Positions 17,412 to 25,401 of a stretch of DNA of 64,000 nucleotides are shown piece after piece. Under the pieces are notes generated by a model. The model had not been told where the DNA came from, ran no database searches, and worked only from the letters and a program-made list of their open reading frames with translations. The stretch spans positions 1 through 64,000 of the forward strand of contig NZ_QXEC01000006.1 in assembly GCF_003583405.1 (NCBI RefSeq), given 5' to 3'. The stretch is from Micromonospora radicis. GTDB taxonomy: Bacteria; Actinomycetota; Actinomycetes; Mycobacteriales; Micromonosporaceae. The position numbers were made by a program, and so were the translations under genes. The first letter of the stretch is position 1; each line of letters starts with the position of its first letter.

Positions 17412-18355
17412 GCCCCGACCCGGCCACCGTGGTGGTCCTGGGCAGCATCAACATGGACATCGTCGTCACCACACCGCACATTCCGCGGCCCGGCGAAACG
17501 GTGCTGGCCAGCACCGCCCGATACCTGCCCGGCGGAAAGGGGGCCAACCAGGCGGTCGCCGCCGCCCAGCTCGGCGGGGACGTGGTGTTCATCGGGCGCA
17601 CCGGCGACGACGACTTCGGTGACCGGATGCGCGCCGGACTGCACAACGCGGCGGTACGCGTCGACCACCTGCGCGCCCTGCCCGGCGAACCGTCGGGAGT
17701 GGCGTTCGTGGCCGTCGACGCCCACGGCGAGAACGTCATCGTGGTCTCGCCCGGCGCCAACGCCCAGCTCACCCCGACCGACCTGGACGCCCACGAGGGC
17801 GTGATCGCGCAGGCGGGGATCGGCGTCGCACAGTTGGAGACACCGCTGCCCACGGTGGCGCGCTTCGCCGAACTGTGCGGGGCGCACCGGGTGCCGCTGA
17901 TCCTCAACGCCGCGCCGTACCAGCCCCTGCCCGACGGGCTGCTCGCCTGCTGCACGTACCTGGTGCTCAATCGCGAGGAGGTCACCGCGCTCACCGGCGT
18001 ACCGGTGACCAACCGCGCGTCCGCCCGTGCCGCCCTCGACGCGACGGCCGGATATGGCGTCCCACATGTGATCGTCACGCTCGGCGGCGACGGCTGTGTC
18101 GCCCACAGCGACGGCCGCTACCTGGAGGCAGAGCCGCTCCCGGTAACCGTAGTGGACAGCACGGGCGCGGGAGATACCTTCGTCGGGGCATTGGGCGCCG
18201 CGCTGGCCCGTGGGGACGACCTGCCGGCGGCGCTGCGGTTCGCGACCGCCGCAGGAGCACTGGCCTGTTGCCAGGTCGGCGCTCAGCAACACGGCATCAG
18301 CCGCCAGGACGTCGAGGATCTGCTCCGGCGGCACCAGTCACCGGCCATACCGTGA
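17408..18355 (+). CDS. rbsK: Ribokinase (PfkB family)
   Basis: 315 aa from a GTG that overlaps the ATPase stop (GTGA). PfkB signatures are complete: GSINMDIVV at the N-terminus, GGKGANQAVAAAQLGG, and DSTGAGDTFVGALGAAL, which holds the catalytic Asp and anion hole. NREEVTALTG and VTLGGDG also fit ribokinase. It phosphorylates ribose to ribose-5-phosphate in the cytoplasm. As the last gene of a nucleoside hydrolase plus importer operon it would capture the ribose released from nucleosides. A 112-base gap without an obvious hairpin follows. Confidence 0.92.
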   Translation: MSPDPATVVVLGSINMDIVVTTPHIPRPGETVLASTARYLPGGKGANQAVAAAQLGGDVVFIGRTGDDDFGDRMRAGLHNAAVRVDHLRALPGEPSGVAFVAVDAHGENVIVVSPGANAQLTPTDLDAHEGVIAQAGIGVAQLETPLPTVARFAELCGAHRVPLILNAAPYQPLPDGLLACCTYLVLNREEVTALTGVPVTNRASARAALDATAGYGVPHVIVTLGGDGCVAHSDGRYLEAEPLPVTVVDSTGAGDTFVGALGAALARGDDLPAALRFATAAGALACCQVGAQQHGISRQDVEDLLRRHQSPAIP

Positions 18356-18467
18356 CGCCCGCGAGGAACACCATCGGGAGCCACCGTGAAGGACTGCGGC
18401 GTGACTGTGGCGATGCCGCAGGGGCAAAGCTGGACGGCTCATCCGGCGCGCGAACGATGTCACTCGT

Positions 18468-18890
18468 GTGGCTGAACGGTGGCCGAGTCGTCACATCACG
18501 TTACGGATGCAAACGGTTCGGTCAGAGTCGGTAGATGTGGCAGGCGTGGATGTCGACTTCGTGCTGTTGGCCCGGCTGTTGAAGGGCACGGATCACCCGC
18601 CGACGCTGCTGGTGCTCAATGCATGTGACTCGTATGAGGGCGCGGAAACGTTGCTGGACGTCGTCCCAGTGGTTGTGGCGATGGTCGATGAGATCAGCGA
18701 CGCCGCCGCGAAAGCATTCGTGATCAAGTTCTACGCCGCTATCGCGAGCGGCCAGTCCCTTGCATCGGCGCTCGCTCAGGGGCAGGCCGCGAGCGAGTTC
18801 CTGACCGGCGAAGGGAACACCCCTGAGGTGCTCACGCAGCCGGGTCTGCGCTCGGAGGACGTGCTCCTGGTGACCGCCCCGCCTTCATGA
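18468..18890 (+). pseudogene. C-terminal fragment of a CHAT-domain (caspase-like) protein
   Basis: The frame reads TLLVLNACDSYEGAETLL, then VVVAMVDEISDAAAKAFVIKFY, then AAIASGQSLASALAQGQAASE, the C-terminal half of a CHAT peptidase domain including the catalytic Cys (LNACDS). The catalytic His segment, which should lie 50-60 residues earlier, is missing; the upstream 35 residues do not look like CHAT. It is therefore probably 5'-truncated and inactive as a protease. Its stop overlaps the start of the next gene (ATGA), so it may still serve for translational coupling. CHAT proteins often belong to conflict or effector systems. Confidence 0.7.
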
Positions 18891-20299
18891 CACCGCGCTA
18901 CAACCCTGGCGTCCTCGTTCCGGCGATAGACCGCGCTGCGCTCACCCGGTACCGTCGCTCTGTGGCTGGAAACGGGGCGGAGAGCAGCTTCTGGACATCG
19001 CCCGACGCCTGGCAGTACCAGTCGCCTCGCCGTCGCCAGCGCGCACGACGGATCAGCGTCATGGGGGAGCCGGAGGGGAAGGGCCGGCGCGGAACTCACG
19101 CCGAGAAGGCGTTCCGCAGCCAAGTCGCCGAGCAACTGCGGCGCACAAAGCGACGCCCCATGACGGGCCACGTGGCGCTTGACTTGCATTTCTGGTCGAC
19201 ACGAAAGACTCCTGCAGCCATCCACCGAATGGCGAAGTGGGTCCTCGACGTCCTCGGAGAAACACACGTCAGCGACTCGTCAGTCGACCTGCGGCCCAGC
19301 CTCTACCGCGACGACCGGCAGGTGAAACTTCTGCACGTCACCCTGCACCAGAACTGGCCAGGGCAAGACGGCTCACGAAGCGCAGCCGTACCCGCGACGT
19401 GGATCTTCGCCCAGCCCTTGCGCGACGTCCTCGAGGACATCCGTGTTATGGGTGAACTGCGCTCCCGTAACGACCCCGAGCTGCCGGATCTTGCTGAACT
19501 GGACGAGAACGACTATCCCGACATCGGTGGAGCCGAGGCGTGGGACGTCGACGTGCCATCCCCGGGAGTCGATCCCGTTCAGAACCGAATCAACGACTTC
19601 CTCGTCCGTTGGGGTTCCTTCCACAATGCCGAGAGGGCGCAGAAGGTGGCCCTGACCTCGATGGACCTTCAGCTCGACCTCGCGCTTGAGCTCGGGTGGC
19701 GCAGGATCGCCAACACCCGTTTGGCGCAGTCCGCCGCTGGCCATCGGCGCCGCAAGCTCGATGAGATGCGGGACCGGTACGCCGCCGAGCACTGGGAGCA
19801 CGTCCTGTCGTTTCCCTTCAATATCCGGCTACCGCCTCTACCGGCAACACAAGCTGAGCGGGACTCTTTCCGAACGGCGATTCGGTCGAGCTTGGACTGC
19901 TTTCACCGCCGGTGGCCGGCGTGGAAGACGCTGCTCGTGCCACTTAAGGTCACGCTGATCGTGGTACCCCCGCTGCAAGGCAAGGATCTCGACAACGTTG
20001 CGCTCGATGTCCTACCCGCTGTACACGACATCTTCCGACCCCACATCGAACCTTGGCAATTGTCACCGCTCTACCCGGAGGGCGATGAAGCTGCGGCCGA
20101 CCGTCAGCGGGCCATGAAGCGGCTGAAGTCTCTGAACAGCGAAAGCGTGACCGCCTATCAGGTCATCGAACTGCAAAGAATGCCGAGCGACCCTCCCGCC
20201 GGTTTCCTCCAGCTCATGCTGGGACTCGGCAGCGGGTACGACCATGTCGCGCAGAGTCTATGGATCCGCAACGACAGCAAGTTGTTGCGCCTCCCATGA
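18887..20299 (+). CDS. Hypothetical protein with two RusA-like modules
   Basis: 470 aa, soluble. Around residues 90-160 it reads HVALDLHFWS, RMAKWVLDVLG, then LYRDDRQVKLLHV; the DD-x-QV element is typical of RusA-type Holliday junction resolvases. Around residues 350-400 a second stretch reads LKVTLIVVPP, then GKDLDNVALDVLPAVHDIF; DLDN is the other half of the RusA active site. The first module lacks DLDN and the second lacks DDxQV, so a composite site or a degenerate duplication is possible. It overlaps the CHAT fragment upstream. The family call is tentative. Confidence 0.55.
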   Translation: MTPRYNPGVLVPAIDRAALTRYRRSVAGNGAESSFWTSPDAWQYQSPRRRQRARRISVMGEPEGKGRRGTHAEKAFRSQVAEQLRRTKRRPMTGHVALDLHFWSTRKTPAAIHRMAKWVLDVLGETHVSDSSVDLRPSLYRDDRQVKLLHVTLHQNWPGQDGSRSAAVPATWIFAQPLRDVLEDIRVMGELRSRNDPELPDLAELDENDYPDIGGAEAWDVDVPSPGVDPVQNRINDFLVRWGSFHNAERAQKVALTSMDLQLDLALELGWRRIANTRLAQSAAGHRRRKLDEMRDRYAAEHWEHVLSFPFNIRLPPLPATQAERDSFRTAIRSSLDCFHRRWPAWKTLLVPLKVTLIVVPPLQGKDLDNVALDVLPAVHDIFRPHIEPWQLSPLYPEGDEAAADRQRAMKRLKSLNSESVTAYQVIELQRMPSDPPAGFLQLMLGLGSGYDHVAQSLWIRNDSKLLRLP

Positions 20300-20605
20300 A
20301 GCGGTGGCATGCAGTCGACAAGACCGACGCAGGTCCGCCGGTCGAGGCGCACCGCGTTGAGCCGCGCGACGACGTCGGCAATCAACGACAACGCCGTACC
20401 TCCCATCGCGCTTACATCTATCGAGGAGCCCGTCGGGCCGACCTCCGCGCACTGGCCAAGCCCGACCACCCGGCTCTGGATCTCTGGCCACGAACGCCAG
20501 CAGTCACCGGCGTGCTTGGAATGGCCTCGAAAAACCAGTACGCCCGACACGGGATCGCGCTGCTCAATGAACTGCCGCTACCTCCGGTGGCGGAACTGCC
20601 AGTCC
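20300..20605. other. Convergent intergenic region; nothing recognised
   Basis: Lies between the plus-strand RusA-like gene and the minus-strand IMPase-like gene. No coding sequence or strong hairpin was found. Confidence 0.45.
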
Positions 20606-21541
20606 TCATTGGGGTAGGTCTAGATGGCGCAGGATATCCCGAGCCAGCTCATAAGTGCCGGCGGCAACAAACTTCTGCCTTTGGTTCATCGCTCGCGCAA
20701 TATCGGGCAATGACTGCAAGCTGTAGTCCAGGGGAATTGGCTCACCTGCAAGGTCGAGCACGGTGCCACCCGCGGATTGTAGGATGTAGTGCCCCGGAGC
20801 CAGATCCCAGATGGCGAATCCTTTGGCGAACTCCAGTACGCCTTCGGTGAATCCTGCGGCGACGTGGCAAAGGCTTACTGAGCCGAAATCAACCCCGATC
20901 CTGCCTCGATGCTTGCCATCCTCGGCCGCCTGGTCCAGGGCGCTGATCAGGCGCTCTTGGCGGCTCAGGGGAAGAAGGCGTTCGCCTGGGCGCATGAGGA
21001 AATTTGTGAGTAGCGAATCTGATAGACTCTTCCGGGTTGGCTGGCCCAGCTTGTAGAAACCTCCGTCTGTGGTGTACGCGTACGCGTAGTCCCTGCCGTC
21101 GTCGTGCCGGGCCGCGAGGTAGAGCCGAACGTGGTGGTAGATATCGCCGACTACTGACACAATCGGCCGCGCCAGAGAGCGCGAGTAGATCATCACATGT
21201 GTATATCCAAGAAGTCCCCGTACGGCCAACTCGCTGGTGTCGAGTGGGTCGACAAGGACGCACAGGTCCGGATCTCTCTCGTTGCCGACTACCTGTGGAT
21301 CTGCCTCCTCGGATGCATACACGAACGAGTCGATGTGATGGGCCATCAACTCGCGATACCTATCATGCATCCACATGTCGTGAACTGACAGGAAATTGTC
21401 AGAGTGACGTACATTATCGCTCTCGCCGGCATTCCCGGAAAAGGCGGCTTCCATCAGCTTGGGGCGAATCTCAAGGATGAGAGCTTCCACTACATCCGCT
21501 GTGCTCTTGGCAAGTTCAGGCAGGTGGGCTGCGTTACTCAC
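20606..21541 (-). CDS. Inositol monophosphatase family protein
   Basis: 311 aa. The metal-binding pattern of the IMPase/FIG superfamily is present in order: SEEAD (about residue 78), DPLDTSE (98-104, the DPLDGT/S motif) and FAIWDLAPGHYILQSAGG (C-terminal WDxAxG and GG). The N-terminal part differs from housekeeping SuhB/HisN. It begins 17 bases after the upstream gene's stop on the same strand, so the two form an operon. The substrate is unknown. The partner carries a phosphoribosyltransferase-like domain, which would fit a nucleotide- or sugar-phosphate-related role (inference). Confidence 0.8.
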   Translation of the reverse strand: MSNAAHLPELAKSTADVVEALILEIRPKLMEAAFSGNAGESDNVRHSDNFLSVHDMWMHDRYRELMAHHIDSFVYASEEADPQVVGNERDPDLCVLVDPLDTSELAVRGLLGYTHVMIYSRSLARPIVSVVGDIYHHVRLYLAARHDDGRDYAYAYTTDGGFYKLGQPTRKSLSDSLLTNFLMRPGERLLPLSRQERLISALDQAAEDGKHRGRIGVDFGSVSLCHVAAGFTEGVLEFAKGFAIWDLAPGHYILQSAGGTVLDLAGEPIPLDYSLQSLPDIARAMNQRQKFVAAGTYELARDILRHLDLPQ

Positions 21542-21558
21542 GGCACCTCCGATGATGG

Positions 21559-22686
21559 TCAGCGTAGTTCGAGGGGTGGCTCAATGCCGGGTGGGCTCAT
21601 CGTTGCGGCTATGAACACGGCTGAAAAGTCAGCCGCCCGCATGATCTGTGCGCCCGTTAGGTCGTCGAAGCTCGTCACTTCTAGGTCCGAGCCTTTGGTC
21701 ATTGCACCGAACACTGCGAAGTAAAGCAAGGCGCCTGGGTATCTTCGCCGAATTTCGCTGGCGATGAATCCGACCACGTCCGCATGCTTGACTTCGAAGT
21801 CGCATATGAGAATCGTAGGGGCTTCACCAGCCTCCGGATACGAAGAAGTTGGGCCCAGGGTGATGCTGTCACGTACCTTATTGCAACGAAGGTAACCTAT
21901 ATGGCAGCGGGAAAATTGGGCGGAAGCAAGGAATGTGGCCATCACCAAGCCTGCCTCGTTGACGCCAAAGCAGATATCGACCTCAAGGCGTCTCCCCAGA
22001 TTTTTTATTTGCCTTATGAGTCTCTCGATCCCGAAGCCGAAAGTGTTCCAATCGAGATCTAGCAGGTTTCCGGGATGGGGATTCGGTAGCGAGAAGACGC
22101 AGATCTCAGGGTTTCCGTAGTCGACGGTAGGGGCGACGAGGTTGAAGTCGGGACCAATGCTTTGATTTTGACTGTCAGTCTGCCGGGCTGGGTGGGCGGC
22201 TGGATCGACGGTTGAATGCGGAAGTTCCTTCTCTTTTGCGGAGAAGCTCTTTAGTGAAAGCTGATCCTCTGGAGGGAGTCGTTCGTATGCCTCTGAGATT
22301 AGATCGCTGGGCGAGATCTTCTCGGCAGCTACCCCGAGCGGCCCCCGGCCATATGCTTCGGCAAGGACTAGAAGGCTAGAGAAGGTCGGTGGTGAGCCCG
22401 CCCCCCGGCTGCGTGCCCAGGTTTCCCACGCATTGATGGTTGTTCCGCCGAGGGTTGTCTGAAATCCGGTCACCTCGTTATAGCGAATTGCCGCCTGGTC
22501 CTGGGACAGCCCGGCTGCATAGCGGTACGCCTGGATGCTAGGAACCTCTGGATGCCGACTCATCAACTCGGCAGCTACCGCCTTCACGGATGCCGTTTCC
22601 TGCCACAGTTGCTTGCCAAGGCGGGCCAACTCGCGACCGCGCGACTGAGGGCTGACGGCTTGACCAGTAGATGCAGAAGTGCCCAT
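21559..22686 (-). CDS. HTH domain fused to a phosphoribosyltransferase-like domain
   Basis: 375 aa from the ATG at 22686, which has AGGAGGGAG six bases upstream; the frame is open further but without such a site. Residues 20-130 look like an XRE-type regulator (PSIQAYRYAAGLSQDQAAIRY, TTINAWETWARSRG). The C-terminal half reads VDICFGVNEAGLVMATFLA, then TILICDFEVKHADVVGFI, resembling a type I phosphoribosyltransferase fold. The PRPP-binding loop is degenerate: it lacks the usual two acidic residues plus Thr-Gly. A sensor of a phosphoribosyl compound that controls DNA binding is plausible. It is followed by the IMPase-like gene. Confidence 0.6.
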   Translation of the reverse strand: MGTSASTGQAVSPQSRGRELARLGKQLWQETASVKAVAAELMSRHPEVPSIQAYRYAAGLSQDQAAIRYNEVTGFQTTLGGTTINAWETWARSRGAGSPPTFSSLLVLAEAYGRGPLGVAAEKISPSDLISEAYERLPPEDQLSLKSFSAKEKELPHSTVDPAAHPARQTDSQNQSIGPDFNLVAPTVDYGNPEICVFSLPNPHPGNLLDLDWNTFGFGIERLIRQIKNLGRRLEVDICFGVNEAGLVMATFLASAQFSRCHIGYLRCNKVRDSITLGPTSSYPEAGEAPTILICDFEVKHADVVGFIASEIRRRYPGALLYFAVFGAMTKGSDLEVTSFDDLTGAQIMRAADFSAVFIAATMSPPGIEPPLELR

Positions 22687-22745
22687 TTTGCTCCCTCCTG
22701 GCGGGTGCGAGGCGCTAGCGATGGACGACGATCCAACGCACCATA

Positions 22746-22759
22746 CCCATCCTGATGGG
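22746..22759. promoter_or_regulatory. Candidate operator between divergent units
   Basis: CCCATCCTGATGGG is a perfect 6+2+6 palindrome, and a further GATGGGC half copy follows at 22763-22769. It lies 60 bases upstream of the HTH-PRTase start and about 245 bases upstream of the divergent globin gene. A site for the HTH protein itself is the simplest idea. Confidence 0.4.
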
Positions 22760-23004
22760 CAAGATGGGCGCGGTGACGCGTTTGCGCTGTTCATCGTTGC
22801 CCACAGACCAGTCCGGCTATGGCCACCGGAACAGGTGTGTCGCGCAGTCACGAGTTGGAACCCTGTCCTCCACGCCGTCAGGGGCGATGCGGTCGACGGG
22901 ATAGCAGCTCCAGCGGGCAGAGCTGCGTGAAGGGCGGATGGACGAGATGGTTGGGCTGATCGGCAGCCGACGGTCCTGGATACGTTGTGTTCAAGGGCGG
23001 CAAG

Positions 23005-24213
23005 ATGACTGAACTTGAGCCGCTACAGGCTTCTGCACCCGAAACTCATGATCGTGCCGCCGACTACTTCCGGTCTCACCTTGAGGACCGAAGCGTGCGT
23101 CTTCTTCCGTCGGGCCTGGCGCCGATATTCTTCTCGACGTTTTCGCAGCTTGTCGCTGGGACGGGCGATCCGTCGGGGAGGCGGGCTGCGCTTGCGGTCC
23201 TGGGTCGGATGTACCGCCGATTTGGTCTTCAGCCGTACCACGACACCTGTGTCGCAGCGGCGATGGTGGATACGGTGCGTCGGTTCGCAGATGACAAGTG
23301 GGACCCAGCTCTTGCCGTCGCCTGGGAGCGAGGTTGTCGGCGAGCGTTGCGGTTGGCGGAGCGGGCGGCGGACATCGTGGGGCATGGGCCCCAGGTCACG
23401 GTCGGTGAGGTGGAGTGCCGGGATTCGGTGTCTGATGGTGTGGCGGTGTTGACCGTACGGCCGGTGCGGCGGTTGCGGTTTCTGCCTGGTCAGGCGTTGC
23501 CGGTGTGTACGCCTCGGGTGCCGGGGGTGTGGCGGTGGTTGTCGCCGGCGAATGCTCCTCGTCCGGACGGGACGGTGGAGTTCCACATCCGCGCGGTGGC
23601 GGGCGGCGCGGTGTCGCCGGTGCTGGTGGAGCAGGTCGCGCTGGGGGAGCGGCTGTGGTTGGGGCCGACATGTGATGTCGGCCTGTCGCTGGAGGCCGCC
23701 GGTAGCGCTGACCTGCTGCTGGTGGCTGGTGGTACGGGGCTGGCTCCGTTGAAGGCGTTGGTGGAGCAGGTGGCGGCAGCACCGACCGGGCGGCGGGTGA
23801 CCTTGGTGGTTGGGACACGCACACTGCCCGACCTGTATGACGCGGTGGCGTTGGACAAGCTTGCGTCGGCGCATGGGGACTGGCTGACGGTGGTGGTGGC
23901 GTTCTCCGACGATCGTGATGTCGAGCCGGCCGCGCAGGGAGACGCGCTGACCTTGGCGATCTATCACCACCGGAGCAGTCAGGCGATCTATGTTTGCGGC
24001 CCTCCACAGATGATCGAAGCGGCTCGACAGCGGTTACCTCTGACGGGTGTTGCCGGTGACCGTCTGCACCTGGCCACCACTTTCGACCGCGCCTTCGATT
24101 CGGCGGTGTGGATGAGCTATCAGTGGGCCGCGTCGCGCGGACCACTGCCTGCTCGGGACCACGCGGAAGGCGACGGTGTTGAAGGATCTTCGGGGGAGCT
24201 GGCATGCGGCTGA
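23005..24213 (+). CDS. Flavohaemoglobin-like protein (globin + FAD/NAD reductase)
   Basis: 402 aa from ATG 23005 (an in-frame GTG at 22987 is less likely). Residues 15-130 resemble a globin, with a candidate proximal His in FGLQPYHDTCVAAAM. The rest is a ferredoxin-reductase module: FLPGQALPV and RWLSPANAP (FAD-binding RxxS element), LLLVAGGTGLAPLKALVEQV (NAD site) and IYVCGPPQMIEA. This is the layout of flavohaemoproteins, which oxidise nitric oxide or reduce small ligands. The globin part diverges from Hmp, so the activity is open. It is the first gene of the ten-gene cluster and overlaps the next by 10 bases. Confidence 0.8.
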   Translation: MTELEPLQASAPETHDRAADYFRSHLEDRSVRLLPSGLAPIFFSTFSQLVAGTGDPSGRRAALAVLGRMYRRFGLQPYHDTCVAAAMVDTVRRFADDKWDPALAVAWERGCRRALRLAERAADIVGHGPQVTVGEVECRDSVSDGVAVLTVRPVRRLRFLPGQALPVCTPRVPGVWRWLSPANAPRPDGTVEFHIRAVAGGAVSPVLVEQVALGERLWLGPTCDVGLSLEAAGSADLLLVAGGTGLAPLKALVEQVAAAPTGRRVTLVVGTRTLPDLYDAVALDKLASAHGDWLTVVVAFSDDRDVEPAAQGDALTLAIYHHRSSQAIYVCGPPQMIEAARQRLPLTGVAGDRLHLATTFDRAFDSAVWMSYQWAASRGPLPARDHAEGDGVEGSSGELACG

Positions 24214-24917
24214 CGAACTCTGGTGTCCGTCGCGCGACGGACGATGATGCTGAGGGGCTGTCCGCGATCGTGACCGGCGCGCTGTTGACCAGCCGGTTGA
24301 GTGCCTGGCTGGTGTCCGATCCGATCGAACGGCCGAGGGTCGTGCGGCGGTACGCGCAGCTTGTGGTGGCGCAGGGGTTGGCGCACGGCATGGTCGACAC
24401 GACCGATGACCTTGCTGGTGTGGCGGTGTGGTACTCGCGGCCGGTGCCACCGCCGCCGTCGGCGGCGTGGATGTATGACCTGCATCGGGTGCTCGGTGTG
24501 CACGCTGCCCGGTTCGGTCTGCTGCACGCGTATGTCGACGCGTTGCACCCGTACACCGCGCATCACTACCTGGCGCACCTGGCGGTGACTCCCGGCCGGC
24601 GGCAGGCGGGTGTGGGTGCGGCGTTGCTGGCCCGCCACCACCGCCTGCTCGACGCGGAGCAGTTGCCGTCGTACGCGGAGGTGAGCACCGACCGCCCTCG
24701 GGAGGGGCTGCTCGCTGGGCTGGGTTACGAGCCGCGGTCTCCGATTCTGCTTCAGCCGGGTGGTCCGGCGCTGTGGCGGATGTGGCGGCAACCCGTGCGC
24801 CCTGGGCAGCCGGATGAGGCGGCCGGAGACGGGCTGCCGCGACGGGTCCGTGCCGAGCGCACCGCGATGCCGTTTCGCGGCGCGGTGAGGCTGGCGGCAT
24901 CACCGCGTTCTCCGTGA
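24204..24917 (+). CDS. GNAT-family acetyltransferase
   Basis: 237 aa. The acetyl-CoA site is visible as HLAVTPGRRQAGVGAALLARHH, followed by the typical C-terminal strand region LLAGLGYEPRSPILL. The N-terminus (VRRATDDDAEGLSAIV) also fits GNAT. The substrate is unknown. The gene overlaps the flavohaemoglobin-like gene by 10 bases, implying co-expression. The last 40 residues are Arg/Pro-rich and probably disordered. Confidence 0.88.
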   Translation: MRLTNSGVRRATDDDAEGLSAIVTGALLTSRLSAWLVSDPIERPRVVRRYAQLVVAQGLAHGMVDTTDDLAGVAVWYSRPVPPPPSAAWMYDLHRVLGVHAARFGLLHAYVDALHPYTAHHYLAHLAVTPGRRQAGVGAALLARHHRLLDAEQLPSYAEVSTDRPREGLLAGLGYEPRSPILLQPGGPALWRMWRQPVRPGQPDEAAGDGLPRRVRAERTAMPFRGAVRLAASPRSP

Positions 24918-25017
24918 TCCACGTGTTCTGACATCACCTCGTTCACCTGCTGACGCGTCATCTGTTCGCCCAGCGGGGCAGCTCGTCGTACCCAATTTCG
25001 ACAGGAGGGTTCTGCTC

Positions 25018-25401
25018 ATGCTGACCATGACCAGCCGTCCCGCCGTCATGTCCGCCCGGCGACGGCGGCCTGTCAGGTGGTGGGCCATGCGCCTTGGCGT
25101 TCGAAGTGTCGCCGGTGTCGTCCTGGAAACGGGAGGCGGCACATCGACGGAGTACCTGTGGGGTTACGCGATCCGTCGTGAATGGCCCGGTGGCGAGCAT
25201 GACCTGTTCGGGTTCACGGCCGACAAGGACACCGCGCAGCGGAACCTCGTCCGCGACAAGAGCTACTGGCATGACGGCCCGGTGCGGCCAGCGGCGGTGT
25301 TCGTCGTGCCGGCCGCCACCGCCGACGTGGAGCGGCATCCGGTGGACGGCTGCCGCAACTCGTGGTGCCCGAACCAGCCGGGGCAGGGGGAGTCACGGTG
25401 A
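25018..25401 (+). CDS. Hypothetical protein, 127 aa
   Basis: Starts at ATG 25018 after AGGAGGG. A basic N-terminus is followed by EYLWGYAIRREWPGG, then FGFTADKDTAQRNLVRD, and a Cys pair near the end (HPVDGCRNSWCPNQ). The family is not recognised. The stop overlaps the permease start (GTGA), so it belongs to the cluster. The two conserved-looking Cys could bind metal or form a disulfide. Confidence 0.6.
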   Translation: MLTMTSRPAVMSARRRRPVRWWAMRLGVRSVAGVVLETGGGTSTEYLWGYAIRREWPGGEHDLFGFTADKDTAQRNLVRDKSYWHDGPVRPAAVFVVPAATADVERHPVDGCRNSWCPNQPGQGESR

